A stretch of DNA of 64,000 bases from Nereocystis luetkeana (Eukaryota > Sar > Phaeophyceae > Laminariales > Laminariaceae). The stretch is from positions 8,445,491 through 8,509,490 of the forward strand of contig JARUPZ010000014.1 in assembly GCA_031213475.1 (NCBI GenBank), written 5' to 3'. This document shows, piece by piece, positions 33,903 through 44,291 of this stretch. Below the pieces are notes generated by a model. It was not told the origin of the DNA and made no database searches. It was given only the letters and a program-made list of their open reading frames with translations. The stretch's first letter is position 1; the number at the start of each line of letters is the position of its first letter. The position numbers and the translations under genes were made by a program.

Positions 33903-33962
<60 letters not shown>

Positions 33963-34105
33963 GACTGTCTGACTGTCTGACTGTCAGACTGTCTGACTGT
34001 CTGTCTGCCCAGGTGTCACAAGGAACCTCCAGCCTCATCAGATCTGGCCCCAAACTGTTCTCGACGTTGACGTGTGTACCACGCGAATGGGTAGCGGACA
34101 CACAT
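33803..34105 (+). repeat. R3 repeat copy 2, right part (CTGT run, block B)
   Basis: Continues the microsatellite broken by the copia insertion (33803-34010, with GGCT and GACT variants), then block B (GTCACAAGGAACCTCCAG...ACGTTGACGTGTGTACCACGCGAATGGG) homologous to 26064-26120. Confidence 0.75.
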
Positions 34106-34817
34106 AGAAGCAGCCTGGGCCAACGTTCGGGTGCAACGGAGCCCTGCGCCTTGAGCTACGCGACCCAGCCTCATCGGAGGGAGAATCGCTTGTGGGCAAA
34201 CGCTTGTGCCAGAGTGGGTACGAGCAGCGAAATGTTTCGCAAATTGGCTACAGACCATCGATCGTAACAATAGTGGGATCACCTCACAGAAGCATGGCGC
34301 GCTCAGCGCGGTTGGCTAAAGGCGTTACTGAGGTCGTTGCCTGCCACTCGCAAACGGGTGTGCAAGGTCGCTCCTGGTAGCAAGGTCTCGACCCGATGGG
34401 ATTTGCAATATATTCGGTGGCGTTTTTCGGCAGGGTCGCTTCCTGCTCAACAGTAAATCCGAGTAGTTCAGTGTTGCACGTGGGGTGTGGTTCGAGGATG
34501 GGTAAAAAGGGACACAAATCACAGAACAGGGCAGCACTACTAGCCCAGATACGGGCAATAATATCTGGGTGTCGAGTCCCTCCCCGCTACCACTCACTTC
34601 TCTGCCAGAGTACCTACTCAGCTCTCGCCATCAAAGAAGATCTAAATCAGAAGAGACGAGGCACTGATTCCCAGCAGCCAGGTACGCCTGCATCCCTCAC
34701 CCTTAACATTACCCTTACGCTTACCTCGGCCATCACTTCACAATTCCTTGAGGGCGACAGAGCAGGAGGAGCCAAAAAAACAAATATCTTCACCACGACT
34801 CCACAGTCGATTACTTT

Positions 34818-34935
34818 TTCCTTCGCCTTCATTTTGCGATTATCGTCGTATTTTTCCGTACTCTCGTACAGTAAGTATCCCCGCTGTTGAAACTGGATGT
34901 CAATCTGTCGTTTATGTCAACAACCGACATGTTTT
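34818..34935 (+). repeat. Direct repeat D, left copy
   Basis: TTCGCCTTCATTTTG.GAT...TCGTCGTAT...CCCCGCTGTTGAAA...TGTCAATCTG.CGTTT.TGTCAA recurs at 36114-36225 in the same orientation. The two flank the inverted-repeat element 35028-36098, as would a duplicated or nested structure. Confidence 0.6.
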
Positions 34936-35027
34936 GCATTTGCCAACAGAGCGCCGTCAGCTTTCTGGTCACTTGTTGGGGATCTCTTTTACCACGATTT
35001 TACAGTCGATTACTGTTGGGAATTAGT

Positions 35028-36098
35028 CAAAAATAGGTGTACCTACGCTTTTTGTGCCATTAGTAGGTACACTGCGCATTTTACCCCGGAAATAGCTTCT
35101 TGCGCCGCCTGATATTTGGCCCGCGCTCCATCGTACCTACGAATGGCTCAAAAAGCCAAGGTCCACCTGCTACCAGCTATTCAACTTCCGTATCACCTAC
35201 TTTTGGCATCAAATGTACCTAAAAATAGCTCGAATGATCACTTGTTTGCTACTGAAGTATACCTGGTAGACAAAAGGCTGCAGAAATAGTAGAACAATTT
35301 TCTGGTATATGCGTGTACGGCTTACGGTCAAAGGGGACGGAGTTGCACAACCGTTGGCGCGGCCCGGACCAACATTCCATAGCAAACATGGGAGAGTGAA
35401 ATGTGTGTTTGTTCGTTCGTTTCACCCGTCGACATCCAGCACGACCAGTGTGCGTGCCGATTCTTCAATCCCATTATAAGAGAGATACAAGTTGTGTGGT
35501 CACAAAACTGCGCCACATCGGAGATGCGACGTTTCCACGTATGCAGTAAGCACAGTATAAAATGCCATGCCATGTCATCATAGTGGACACGGCAGGCACG
35601 GCGTACGCAATCCATGAATACGTGATTATGATTGCGGGTTCACACACAAGCTAGACTCTTTTACTGTAGTATGATATTACACATGCGGACCGTCACTAGC
35701 TCCGCTAATAACTAGGGCGCCATGAGGACACGAGACAAGCTGAGCTTCGCGAATAAATTTGAGAACTTCGGATAAGTGGACTGGTATGAAGTTCATAAGA
35801 AAGGATGGCCATGTTGTCTCCGGCGTTACCTGCGTTCGTGCTGTTTCCGCAGCCTTTTGTCCATATTTCAGTAACGAAAAGTGGTCGTTCGAGCAAATTA
35901 TAGGTACAATTGAAGCCAAACGTAGGTGACACGGAAGTTGAATAGCTGATAGTAATTGTACCTTGGCTTTTTGCGACATTTGTAAGTACGATGGAGCGCA
36001 GGCAAGATATCAGGCGGCGCCAGAAAGCTATTTCCGGGGTACAATGCGCTGTGTACCTACTAATGGCCCAAAAGGCGTAGATATACCTATTCTTGGCT
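35028..36098. mobile_element. 1.07-kb element with about 270-bp inverted arms
   Basis: 35028-35298 and 35826-36098 are imperfect inverted repeats. For example GGTACACTGCGCATTTTACC pairs with its complement near 36040, and GACAAAAGGCTGC at 35270 with GCAGCCTTTTGTC at 35850. Long arms without a transposase suggest a fold-back or MULE-like non-autonomous element. The interior carries the Cys-rich frame described next. Confidence 0.6.
35328..35615 (-). CDS. Cys-rich repeated ORF (Z family), copy 1
   Basis: 95 codons. Its segment CRVHYDDMAWHFILCLLH...NRHAHWSCWMSTG is paralogous to the frames at 59585-59790 and 59937-60140, where the pattern is C-x2-C...QYDD.AL.C.LC..H and then a conserved HW.CWMSTG. 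The spacing of Cys and His suggests a small zinc-binding fold, which I cannot name. Here two of the paired cysteines are lost, so it is probably a relic carried inside the inverted-repeat element. Confidence 0.35.
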   Translation of the reverse strand: MDCVRRACRVHYDDMAWHFILCLLHTWKRRISDVAQFCDHTTCISLIMGLKNRHAHWSCWMSTGETNEQTHISLSHVCYGMLVRAAPTVVQLRPL

Positions 36099-36113
36099 TT
36101 TGCCCACTACTTT

Positions 36114-36225
36114 TTACTTCGCCTTCATTTTGTGATCCTCGTCGTATGTTTTGGTACTCTTTCGTAAGTAACCCCGCTGTTGAAAATACGTGTCAATCTG
36201 GCGTTTGTGTCAAGTGCACAAAAGC
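36114..36225 (+). repeat. Direct repeat D, right copy
   Basis: See left copy at 34818-34935; a further shared block (GAGGGCGACAGAGCAGGA against CAGGGCGATAGAGCAGGA) lies at 34753 and 36237. Confidence 0.6.
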
Positions 36226-37000
36226 ACATGCCTTCAGGGCGATAGAGCAGGAACGAGAATAGATACCGCTGTACCAAAACGCTTGTTCGGCTGGCATACC
36301 ACTCTGTCCCGTAATATAGTAGCCGTTCGAATTGAACAAGCAGGCGCGCGAGCGCTAAGCGCGAGCTTTTGTTTCTTCGTTTTCCAAGCAAAAACAGCAG
36401 ACGTTCAGTCTGAGCCAAACCCCGCCTGCTGGAGTGCCGTCTGTGCCGGTGCCGACTGGTCTCTCTCCATACTCGCACCAAATCCAACTGCGACTTCACA
36501 AAAAAAAAAAAAGCAAACTGAGAACAGCGCCCGAGAACAGCGCTCGAATGTATTTCATCGAGGGCAGTAACAAATTATATTTTTCCGAACGATACGATAA
36601 ATATGACCCAACTGTACGTGATTCTTTGTGACAGATCCTACAGGTAAGGGGTAGGTGCAATTATCTAATCCCAATCTTTTTTTTTGTGCTTGATCCTCTG
36701 TGAGCTGTATTTTATTTTTTTCTCTTCCTTTCTTCCATTATTAAGCCTTAAGAAAGGAGTCGTGTGGGATGGGTGGATGACGAGCTATTGCTCGCGTCGT
36801 ATCGTCTGTCGCCGAGGGGCGGGGCATAGTTGACGAACGCAGGACGGAGACGGCAGAGAGGGTACCAAGGTACCTGGCGGAGTAGTAAGGAGAACCTGGC
36901 TATGCTACTCGTACCACAACCTGCTGCTGCTACCACCTGGAGGGTGCTTTGTACTTCGGTTCGCGTGATATTTTGCTTTGGATCCTAGTCTTTTCAGGTG
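36226..37000. other. No gene recognised
   Basis: A poly-A run (36500-36513) and T-rich stretches; frames are short and without domains. Confidence 0.4.
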
Positions 37001-37002
37001 TC

Positions 37003-37310
37003 TGCCACATCCCCTGCGGAGAGGCACGACAGTTTTTTATTTTATGTTTGTTTTCTCTTACACAAAATGAATGTCATGTATCTCCGTGTTTCTGCTGCGG
37101 CTACCTAAAGGGTGCTTCGGGCCTTGGTTTGACTGTTATTTCCCCCCGTTTTCTAAGCTTACTCTGTTTATAAGTGATGGTGTTTTTTCCTTATTTAGCT
37201 CGTTATTTTCAAGTGTCTGTCACATCCCCTGCGGGGGGGCACGACAGTCTTTTATTCTGTGTTTTCTTTTTTCTCCTTCATAGAATGAATGCCTCGTATC
37301 TCCGTGCGTA
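37003..37310 (+). repeat. Two copies of a GC-hairpin repeat (H family)
   Basis: GTCTGYCACATCCCCTGCGG.G.GGCACGACAG followed by a T-rich stretch and then ATGAATG.C.TGTATCTCCGTG occurs at 37003-37090 and 37214-37305. A third copy is at 59827-59945 (CACATCCCCCGCGGGGGGGCACGACA). CCCC-GCGGGG is self-complementary. At 37214 and 59827 the T-rich part ends CATAG|AATG, like a splice acceptor. Confidence 0.6.
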
Positions 37311-37569
37311 CCTTTTCAACCATCATGCTATCCTTCAGGCGTGCCAGCACGAAGTTAGGCGAATCAGCTTTAGGAGGGTACGCGGCTCATAGCACACAGC
37401 AGTATGAAGAACAAAAATTTTGCATGCAGGTTTCACGCTTCGTTCTTCGTTAATAATTGAATTGCAGAAAATACAGGTCCTTGTACCAGATATATCACGG
37501 CATGATGGTGCTGGTCAAGCAACCCAATAGCAAAACATCCAACATCAGCGCATATCGGCCGTCCGTCCC

Positions 37570-37690
37570 AGCCGATCGTTGCAAGCGCTTGGACGACCCA
37601 CTTGATCCTGCTGCTGCTGTTGCTCTTCGGAGCGATCGTCGCAAGCGTTTAGCGGACCCACTAGGTCCTGCTACTGCTGTTGCGGACGTG
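37570..37690 (+). repeat. Tandem duplication, about 61-bp unit, with CTG runs
   Basis: CGATCGTTGCAAGCGCTTGG...CCCACTTGATCCTGCTGCTG and CGATCGTCGCAAGCGTTTAG...CCCACTAGGTCCTGCTACTG. The plus frame reads RKRLADPLGPATAV-type repeats, but no gene context is visible. Confidence 0.7.
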
Positions 37691-37899
37691 TCTACTGGGG
37701 CTGCTGTTGCGGTTGCTGCTGCCCCGTGGAACCATCGCTCTCCCTTGTCACATTCACTTCATATATCACGTCATCACCTCGCACCTTCACCTCACTCAAT
37801 ACCTCGTCACCTTGCACCTTCAACGTGTCCTTTTGTTGCGTGGTATCTATATTCGCATGGTCTATGGGTATGGGCGCGCACGGTATCGCATGTTGGTGT

Positions 37900-38170
37900 G
37901 GCATGGTTGTACGATTTGATCTACTCTATGGAAGCAACACGGTATGTGATATGGTATGTTGGTATGGTATGGTACGATGGTACGGGTATATATAGACTAT
38001 TTGAAAAAAACACGGTACCTGGTATGTGATATGGTATGTTCGGGGTATGGTATAAGGAATAAACACGTATGTGATATGGTATGTTGGTGGTGTATCGATG
38101 GTACGGTGTGGTGGATGACTATATGTCTAGATATTACCTGGTGGTATGGTATGTTTCAGTCTATAAAGTC
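37900..38170 (+). repeat. Degenerate GGTATGTGATATGGTATGTTGG repeats
   Basis: GGTATG and GATATGGTATG recur irregularly; low-complexity tract without a coding signal. Confidence 0.65.
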
Positions 38171-38257
38171 CGTAAGCGTCGAATACGTCGCACGAATATC
38201 ATCTGTAACGACTTATATATCCATCATTAGAACGTATTCGAAAACATAAGGCATGCG

Positions 38258-38325
38258 GACCGACAGACAGACAGACAGACAGACACATCTGCATTTACCG
38301 AAACAGAGACTTAGTTTTTTCTAAT
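38258..38325 (-). repeat. R3 repeat fragment, inverted, with (CAGA)n
   Basis: The reverse complement reads AACTAAGTCTCTGTTTCGGTAAATGCA then (CTGT)n, matching block A plus microsatellite of R3. Confidence 0.6.
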
Positions 38326-38424
38326 TGAGAAATCAAGCGAGGAGCTTCAGAAAACCATGGTGCTGTGTCTACCGTAACACTCACCGCCTGGTCTTCTACA
38401 GGCCGAAACAAAACCGACCGAAGC

Positions 38425-39540
38425 AACCGGCCCACCCACCCACCCACCGTCACCCTCCCACCCACCCACCCACTGCCTTCATATCAATCCCCTCTCCTTT
38501 CCCTTCGCCAAGCTGTCCTCCACGCACATTCAAGACAACGATCAATCACGTCGTTCCCTCTGGACTGCCTACTGCAGTCGGTGATGGCCAGACGCGCTCC
38601 GTCCCGGCATTGTAGGGGTGCGAGGCTCTGTGGTCATAGGATCACGGACATGAGATGGGCGCCCTCTCGTTCCCTCGCCCAGTGTCTGCTGTTGTTCGTT
38701 TGTCGGAGTCAAGCATGTACAAAAAAACGACGACACGGCTGTGCAGTACTTGTCGCGCGTCTGGAAAAAGGAGCGTGCAGCTCTGAGAGCATGACCCGGC
38801 TGCCTGCACGGATGTCGCGGAGATCCTTTACACGGATCTTGCAGTCCGGACACATCCCGTGTATATGTACCCAGGCAGCAGCCCGTGCTGATTCGTGCGA
38901 CCGACGATATTGTGGTCGCCAATTTGCTTGGGTATAGTGTGTCCCTCTGAAGCCCCGGTTGGAAAATTGTCAATAGGACGTCATTATTCAATAAGATGCC
39001 AACCAACCGCAAGTCCGTGTCATCGGCCCCTGTCTTACCCTCTCTCCCTCCCTCCCTCCCTCCCTCCCTCCCTTCCTCCGTTCCTCCCTCCCTCCCTCCC
39101 TCCCTTCCTCCGTTCCTCCCTCCCTTGCCGGCATACGCGTTTTTGCTATTAATAGGACGCTCACCAACATCTCGTCCTATCAAAATCCCCGACAACCACA
39201 CTGAAAAAAGCGTTAAAACATTTTTAGATATTCCAACAGTACGTATCATACCGTATACCCTGGTATAGCAGCATGATGTTATTCTACTTCGCAGTAGCAT
39301 TAATAATATACCTGGTAGTAAGTACCAGGTAAGTACTAGTCGCTGAAAAAAACGCACGAGTCCGAAACAAAAGCGGAGATACTTACATGGATGGGAATGG
39401 GGTATACAACCTCCTCCCCTCGTGAAAAAAGCCAAGCGCGCCTCGCGCAAACGCCCCCGCCCCTCCCTGCCTCCCTCCCTCCCTCGCTCCCTATTTCCCC
39501 CCACCCCTCCCTCACCCAATCCCTCCGTCCCCACATGTGC
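38425..39540 (+). repeat. CCCA and CCCT microsatellites
   Basis: (CCCA)n at 38429-38471, (CCCT)n at 39039-39122, and another CCCT-rich run at 39458-39525. The minus frame 38569-39534 is mostly the translation of these repeats and is not regarded as a gene. Confidence 0.85.
38566..38650 (+). repeat. SINE-like family S fragment (opposite orientation)
   Basis: GCGCTCCGTCCCGGCATTGTAGGGGTGCGAGG and TCTGTGGTCATAGGA match the reverse complement of 53460-53520. Truncated at both ends; no G-run adjoins it. Confidence 0.65.
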
Positions 39541-41160
39541 CCGTCGTTCTGTTTGTCAGGAACAACATTTGGACGTAAGTTGCCTGCACATATAGACGTT
39601 GTACCAATGTGCGGGTGTTTATCGTTTCACTCGTCGGTTGCCTGAGGCGAGAAGATCCCGGGCTAGCACCAGCGAGAAAACGTCGACAACCTCATCCGTT
39701 CCCGGGACAAAACCATGTACCTGACATGAAAATACATACTCGTACCTGGTGCTATACAGTAGGAGCAAGAAAAGAAAACGTTCAATAGAACGTGAAAGCC
39801 CCAAAGAAGCGTTGTGAAAAAAAGGTTTCAACACAATGTTCACCCGAAACGTTCAAGACGTTGAGACACATCGCCGACAGATGATGATGTAGGAGCAGAT
39901 GATCTAGGAACAGATCATCCATCGACTGCAGTTCTTCACTTTTCGTTGAGAGCGGTTGTGCACGGTCTGAATAGTAGTTCAGACCCAGCCCAGTAACCGT
40001 GTGCTATAGAACACGCGGAAGATACGGGTCCCACCCCCAACTTCGGAAATAGATCTGATCTGCCATGAAAGATCTACTGTAGGCGTGAAAAACATGTTTT
40101 CGATGATCGGTCCGAGGTGTGGGAAAAAAAAATCGAAACAACCAAAAACTTCTACAAAACAAAAACCAAAAAAAAGGGCCCAAAAGCAAAAATGTTTCAA
40201 ACCAAACGTGCAAAAAACGGTTACTACAACAAGCAAAGTGTTTGAAAAACCTCTTTGGTTTGTAAAAAGCAATACATTTCAGCTATAACGGGGGGGGCTC
40301 TCGGCGACAGTGACCCCCGAACGAAAAAAAAACAAAAAAACTCAAAACACCAAAACTTCACTCTGTGCGGAAAGGCAAGGGCGGTTTGGATGTTGCTGTA
40401 GATATCGAAGTGGCCCTCATATTTCGGGACAGAATGGATCAAAGGAGGATCTCCCGTTAGGTCCCCGTCCGATTCGACCCAATGCGATCCGTCGAGGCAA
40501 AAAAGAAACATGCAAGCACGCGCTGGCTCTGACCCCGTAAAACATCCAGAGTGCGTAATAATACCATATCGGGCGACACATTCGGCAATTAAGAGGTACC
40601 CACGACTACGTATGGCAGTGCTGGCAATACTGTTAATCTACTCGTATATCTAATATACACCTGGTTGGGCGACTAATGGCGGCAATGTTTTCCACACCCG
40701 CCTGTTCGTGTGCATAATCGAAGCAGTCGTGTTGCACCGAAAAATCGCCGCATGTGCTTGCCCCAAAAAAAACACACTGGTGGCATGTTTCGTGCGCTGA
40801 TCTTATTCGTAGCGAATTCTGAATCCCGAAACGCCGCGAAAAAAAAAACGTTCGCCGAGTAATCTCACCCATTGTCGAAAAAACAGTAAAAACACGTAAA
40901 ACTCGAAAAAGCCGTAGAAACCCATCGCCGAACACAAATATCTTAAAATCGAAAAGACAACACCCATCTCTGCATCATAGAGAAATATCACGATCTTATC
41001 ACGATCTCGCCGCTGTTCAACAGCTAAAACGCGGTAGAAATACACTAGTTTCGGAAGTAACAAAATCTCGATGACCGGATGATAAACAGAACCCACCTCG
41101 ATATACGTGGTGAATAGTCGTAGGGGTTCGGGGGTGGTAGGAAAGCATTACAAGAAACCG
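39541..41160. other. No gene recognised
   Basis: A-rich stretches near 40110-40360 and 40830-40900 give Lys-rich frames. No domains or matched repeats. Confidence 0.45.
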
Positions 41161-41470
41161 CTTCATGGCCGTAGGAGGGGCTGGGGTGGGGGGGGGGTCA
41201 TCTATAACAACCCATCTTGTGTGGTAGCAAGGGGGGTATAGGGTCACGCCCGATGCCGACCGAGCGCTCGCTACCAGTCTGATCGAAACCGCATCAAACC
41301 AGATTGGTAGCAGTGAAAATTCGAAACCGCATCCAAACGCCCACTACGATTTTTGCGATCACATTGGTGCAATCGGTAACCAGTACAATGTATGCGGCAT
41401 ACCCAAAGCGCCTTTGTGTTTGGGGGGGGAGGGGGGTCCGAACAGATTGGTACCACAAGTTGTACATAGC

Positions 41471-41701
41471 CTAGCGCAAAGCCCGGGTCAGCAAAACGTC
41501 CGCCGCGAGCATCGATTCCGCTAAGGGTGGGAGAGTGCCGGGGTTTCCTACACCGTAGCAGCCTGTCGTGGGCTCGACGGTGCGGTTGAGACTCGCGGGG
41601 TCCGTGGGGGGGAGGAAAGTGGACAGCAGCTCCGGCTGTGTATTGAGGAGGTCTCGGTCTAACGGTAGGGCTCCCCAGCACAAAGTTTTCTTCTCGGCGC
41701 C
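41471..41701 (-). CDS. Terminal exon (E9) of the PH-ankyrin-C2 gene
   Basis: Acceptor TGGCCACAG| opens a 76-codon frame in phase 0, closed by TAG at 41471-41473. It is GC-rich among repeats. The start (GAEKKTLCWGALPLDRDLL) fits the segment after the strand encoded by E8 in AIDA-type C2 domains, where a basic stretch, a T-K/L-C-F/W and an acidic D-E/D-L follow. The rest (TDPASLNRTVEPTTGCYG...AADVLLTRAL) is a tail without a recognised motif. It is separated from E8 by an intron of about 11 kb holding both LINE copies. Assignment to the same gene rests on phase 0 to 0 and domain continuity. Confidence 0.45.
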   Translation of the reverse strand, partial: GAEKKTLCWGALPLDRDLLNTQPELLSTFLPPTDPASLNRTVEPTTGCYGVGNPGTLPPLAESMLAADVLLTRALR

Positions 41702-41867
41702 CTGTGGCCATGATGGTGGTAGTGGCGTTAATGTGTGTGCATGGAGCAAAGGGGGTGGGGGGGAATGGTTGGCGGTGGTGACGGGTAGTGGTGGTGGTCG
41801 TCGCGGTCGTGATTGTCGTATTGTCGTGTCGCCCGTGACAGTGGTAGAGCGCACAGAGGATAGGGAG

Positions 41868-42000
41868 AAGGGGGGGGGGGGCGGGCGGGGGGGGGGGGGG
41901 GGCGGTGTTGAAAAACGTTTAGCCGACCAAAAATAATGTTACCACAGAGGAGGGGGGTGGGTGGGTGGGGGAGGGGCGTTGCTTGCACCAAATGCGAAGC
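41868..42000 (+). repeat. Poly-G tracts
   Basis: G-runs at 41869-41880, 41888-41902 and around 41952-41976; also a G-run at 41188-41198 and one at 41421-41430. They belong to a field of plus-strand G-tracts from 41 to 57.5 kb that serve as insertion sites for the LINE and SINE-like families here. Confidence 0.8.
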
Positions 42001-42105
42001 GCCGTGAGGGTCTTCGCATTAAAGGTGAACCGCATCCTGTTTATACCAAGAGCCGCTTGTGAGGCGGACTTTCTCGCATATGGATGACAGCGTCGAAACA
42101 ATTGA
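41977..42105 (-). repeat. SINE-like family S fragment beside LINE A
   Basis: Matches the middle of the family S copies: TGCGAAGCGCCGTGAGG, GTGAACCGCATCCTG, CCGCTTGTGAGGCGGACTTTCTCGCATATGGATGACA. Its end next to the G-run is truncated. Confidence 0.65.
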
Positions 42106-42466
42106 GAAAAAGCGGGCGGGCGGGAGTGGCGGGGGGGGGGCGTACTCATTTGTTGTTTGCCTTAGTTATTTGACCATTGACCACTCATCCCTTTCGAGAT
42201 GGAGCACCGTTCTTGCTCCTAAAAGAGACAACTCCAGCAAATTGGGTACTCAGTACGTTGTTTCCATATTTTACATAGAAACTGTTTGCTAATCTTATCC
42301 CCTTCCTGTTTGGCCGCCTGTGGCCACCATCTATCTCCTAGGATAGCGATCGTTTTCTCGCTGCTATCTAGTGTGCCAAACTCCTCCATGTCACATCCGT
42401 CTATTTCCCTCATCTCCTTTTCTAACACATCCCGTTCCTCCTTGTATATTTCACATTCCCCTACTA

Positions 42467-42570
42467 TTACGGGGGACCATAGTTAGTAGGACCTATGGTA
42501 TACATAAAAATATATATATTCAACCATTTGCACAACAATATTTGGTCTTATTGACCATGGTCCCCCGTAA
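42467..42570. mobile_element. MITE copy 1 in LINE A
   Basis: 104 bp, ends TTACGGGGGACCATAGTTA.TAGGACC and its inverted complement, flanked by TA. LINE B at the same place reads CTACTCTGTGAGTTCTAC without an insert. The T-strand interior is shared by all five copies. Confidence 0.9.
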
Positions 42571-43312
42571 TATGTGAGTTCTACTCTATTGGTTTGTTTG
42601 CCACACGGGCACATCTGTGCCTCTATTTCCTCCTCCTCCCGGTTGCTGGTATACCTCTTTCTTCTTTCAGGCAGGTCCAGGTCACCTACGCGAAACGCAG
42701 TTTCAGCGTTTGCGCGAAGTCCATTGAGCCGTGCAGATACGTTTTCATGCATATTCCTTCCCTCGATCCCCCGTATATCTCTAGGTGTTTTTCCGATTCC
42801 ACCTTGCTTCGTAGCGCTAGCCTTTCCCTTCCTTATGTCCTTTCTACCACTTCGGCCTTGTACTTTCCAAACTTCTCGGCGGACATCAGCTCTTCTAGGT
42901 TTCCCCCTATATCCTTCCATACTTTCTCAACTACGCTATCACACCTTGCTGAGGCTCGCCCTTTCGTGATTTTCTCCGATACAGCTCTATCAACTATGGC
43001 TGGCAATCTCTTTGTTGGCATGTTCCTTACTTTATGTTGCCCTTTCAACTCTGTCATATATCTATTTGTCTTGAGTGAGTGCATTCCCAGTTCTGCTCTT
43101 AATACTCATTACTAGTCGTTCTTGGGCATCTTTAGGATTTTTTAGGTGCTGCCATCTGTACTGTTTCCAACTGTTTCACGACTTTCGCGTTCCCTTCCCA
43201 TACTTCTCCTGCATATTCTAGTTTTGGGACTATCACATCCATCAGGATACATCTCTTAATCCTGGTGCCAAGGTATCGAGTATCTTAAGATCGCATCCAT
43301 CTTGCCTATGTG

Positions 43313-44091
43313 TCATTTACCCTTCCCTATTATTTTTGCTACGTGTGTATCCCACGAGCAGAGTATTGATATATCTACGCTAAGGTACGTACACTGGTCT
43401 ACGATCGGGAATTCATATCCTCCCCACTTCCAACTGAAATTTATCGGGTTCACCTTATCTTCGTTACAAACAACTACTGCGCATTTCTTGACGTTCGCCG
43501 TCACCCTCCATTTCCTAGTGTATTATAGCACCTTCTCTATTTGTTTCTGCAATCTTCGTTACAAAAACAACTACTGCGCATTTCTTGACGCTCGCCGTCA
43601 CCCTCCATTTCGGGTGTTTCTAATCTCCCCACGAAGCCATCCGCAAACACAATCCCGAAACTGTATTAACCCTACGATGGCTCCCTGTCTTGCTGCTTCG
43701 ACTGCTACTATCAGGTCGTTAATATATATTTTGCGTAGGTTGGGTGACAACGTACATCCCTGTGCAACTCCTTGTAAAATATCAACACGCTTCGATATAT
43801 CCCTGTCCAGCATCACAGCACTTCTCGCACATACCGTCATATTTTTCATCCTTCTCTACATATTTCCTCTGATAATTATTTCCCATCATTTTTCAACAAT
43901 CCATTTCTCCATACTGTGTCGTACGCCTTCTGTACATCTGGAAAGAAACAGCACGTTGTTATTCTCCTACCTTGTATTGTCGTACCTAAGGTGTACACAT
44001 AGTCTACGCAGCTACAGTTTGGCCTAAACCCTGCCTGCCCTTCGCTTATTATGTCTTCCTTCTCCATCATCGTTCCCATTCTATCGTTCAA
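43313..44091 (-). pseudogene. LINE A reverse transcriptase fragments
   Basis: GQAGFRPNCSCVDYVYTLG and PDVQKAYDTVWRNGL (motif A, with the residue before D changed from L to P) at 43876-44091. AQGCTLSPNLRKIYINDLIVA is at 43598-43849, and the catalytic FADD box is lost in a frameshifted stretch. More decayed than copy B. Confidence 0.75.
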
Positions 44092-44186
44092 AATATTACA
44101 AAATGTTTTCCCTGCTGTGCATATTAGCGCTATCCCTCTATAGTTCCCCCGGTCAGCCTTACATCCTTTCTTGAATAAGTGTACTA

Positions 44187-44291
44187 TTACGGGGGTCCAT
44201 AGTTAACAGGACCAAATATTGTTAGTAAAAATGGTTAAACATATAGGTTTTTATGTGTACCATAGGTCCTGTTAACTATGGTCCCCCGTAA
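44187..44291. mobile_element. MITE copy 2 in LINE A (inverted)
   Basis: 105 bp, opposite orientation to copy 1, flanked by TA on both sides. LINE B has TTCTTGAAGAAGTTTACTACTACTCC uninterrupted at this point. Confidence 0.9.

Noticed and set aside
26003-33960. Regular (CTGT)n arrays as a possible CRISPR
   Set aside because: They are uninterrupted tetranucleotide runs without unique spacers, in a eukaryotic context.
38569-39534. 321-codon minus frame
   Set aside because: Much of it is translated CCCT repeat; the rest has no domain, and part is a SINE-like fragment.
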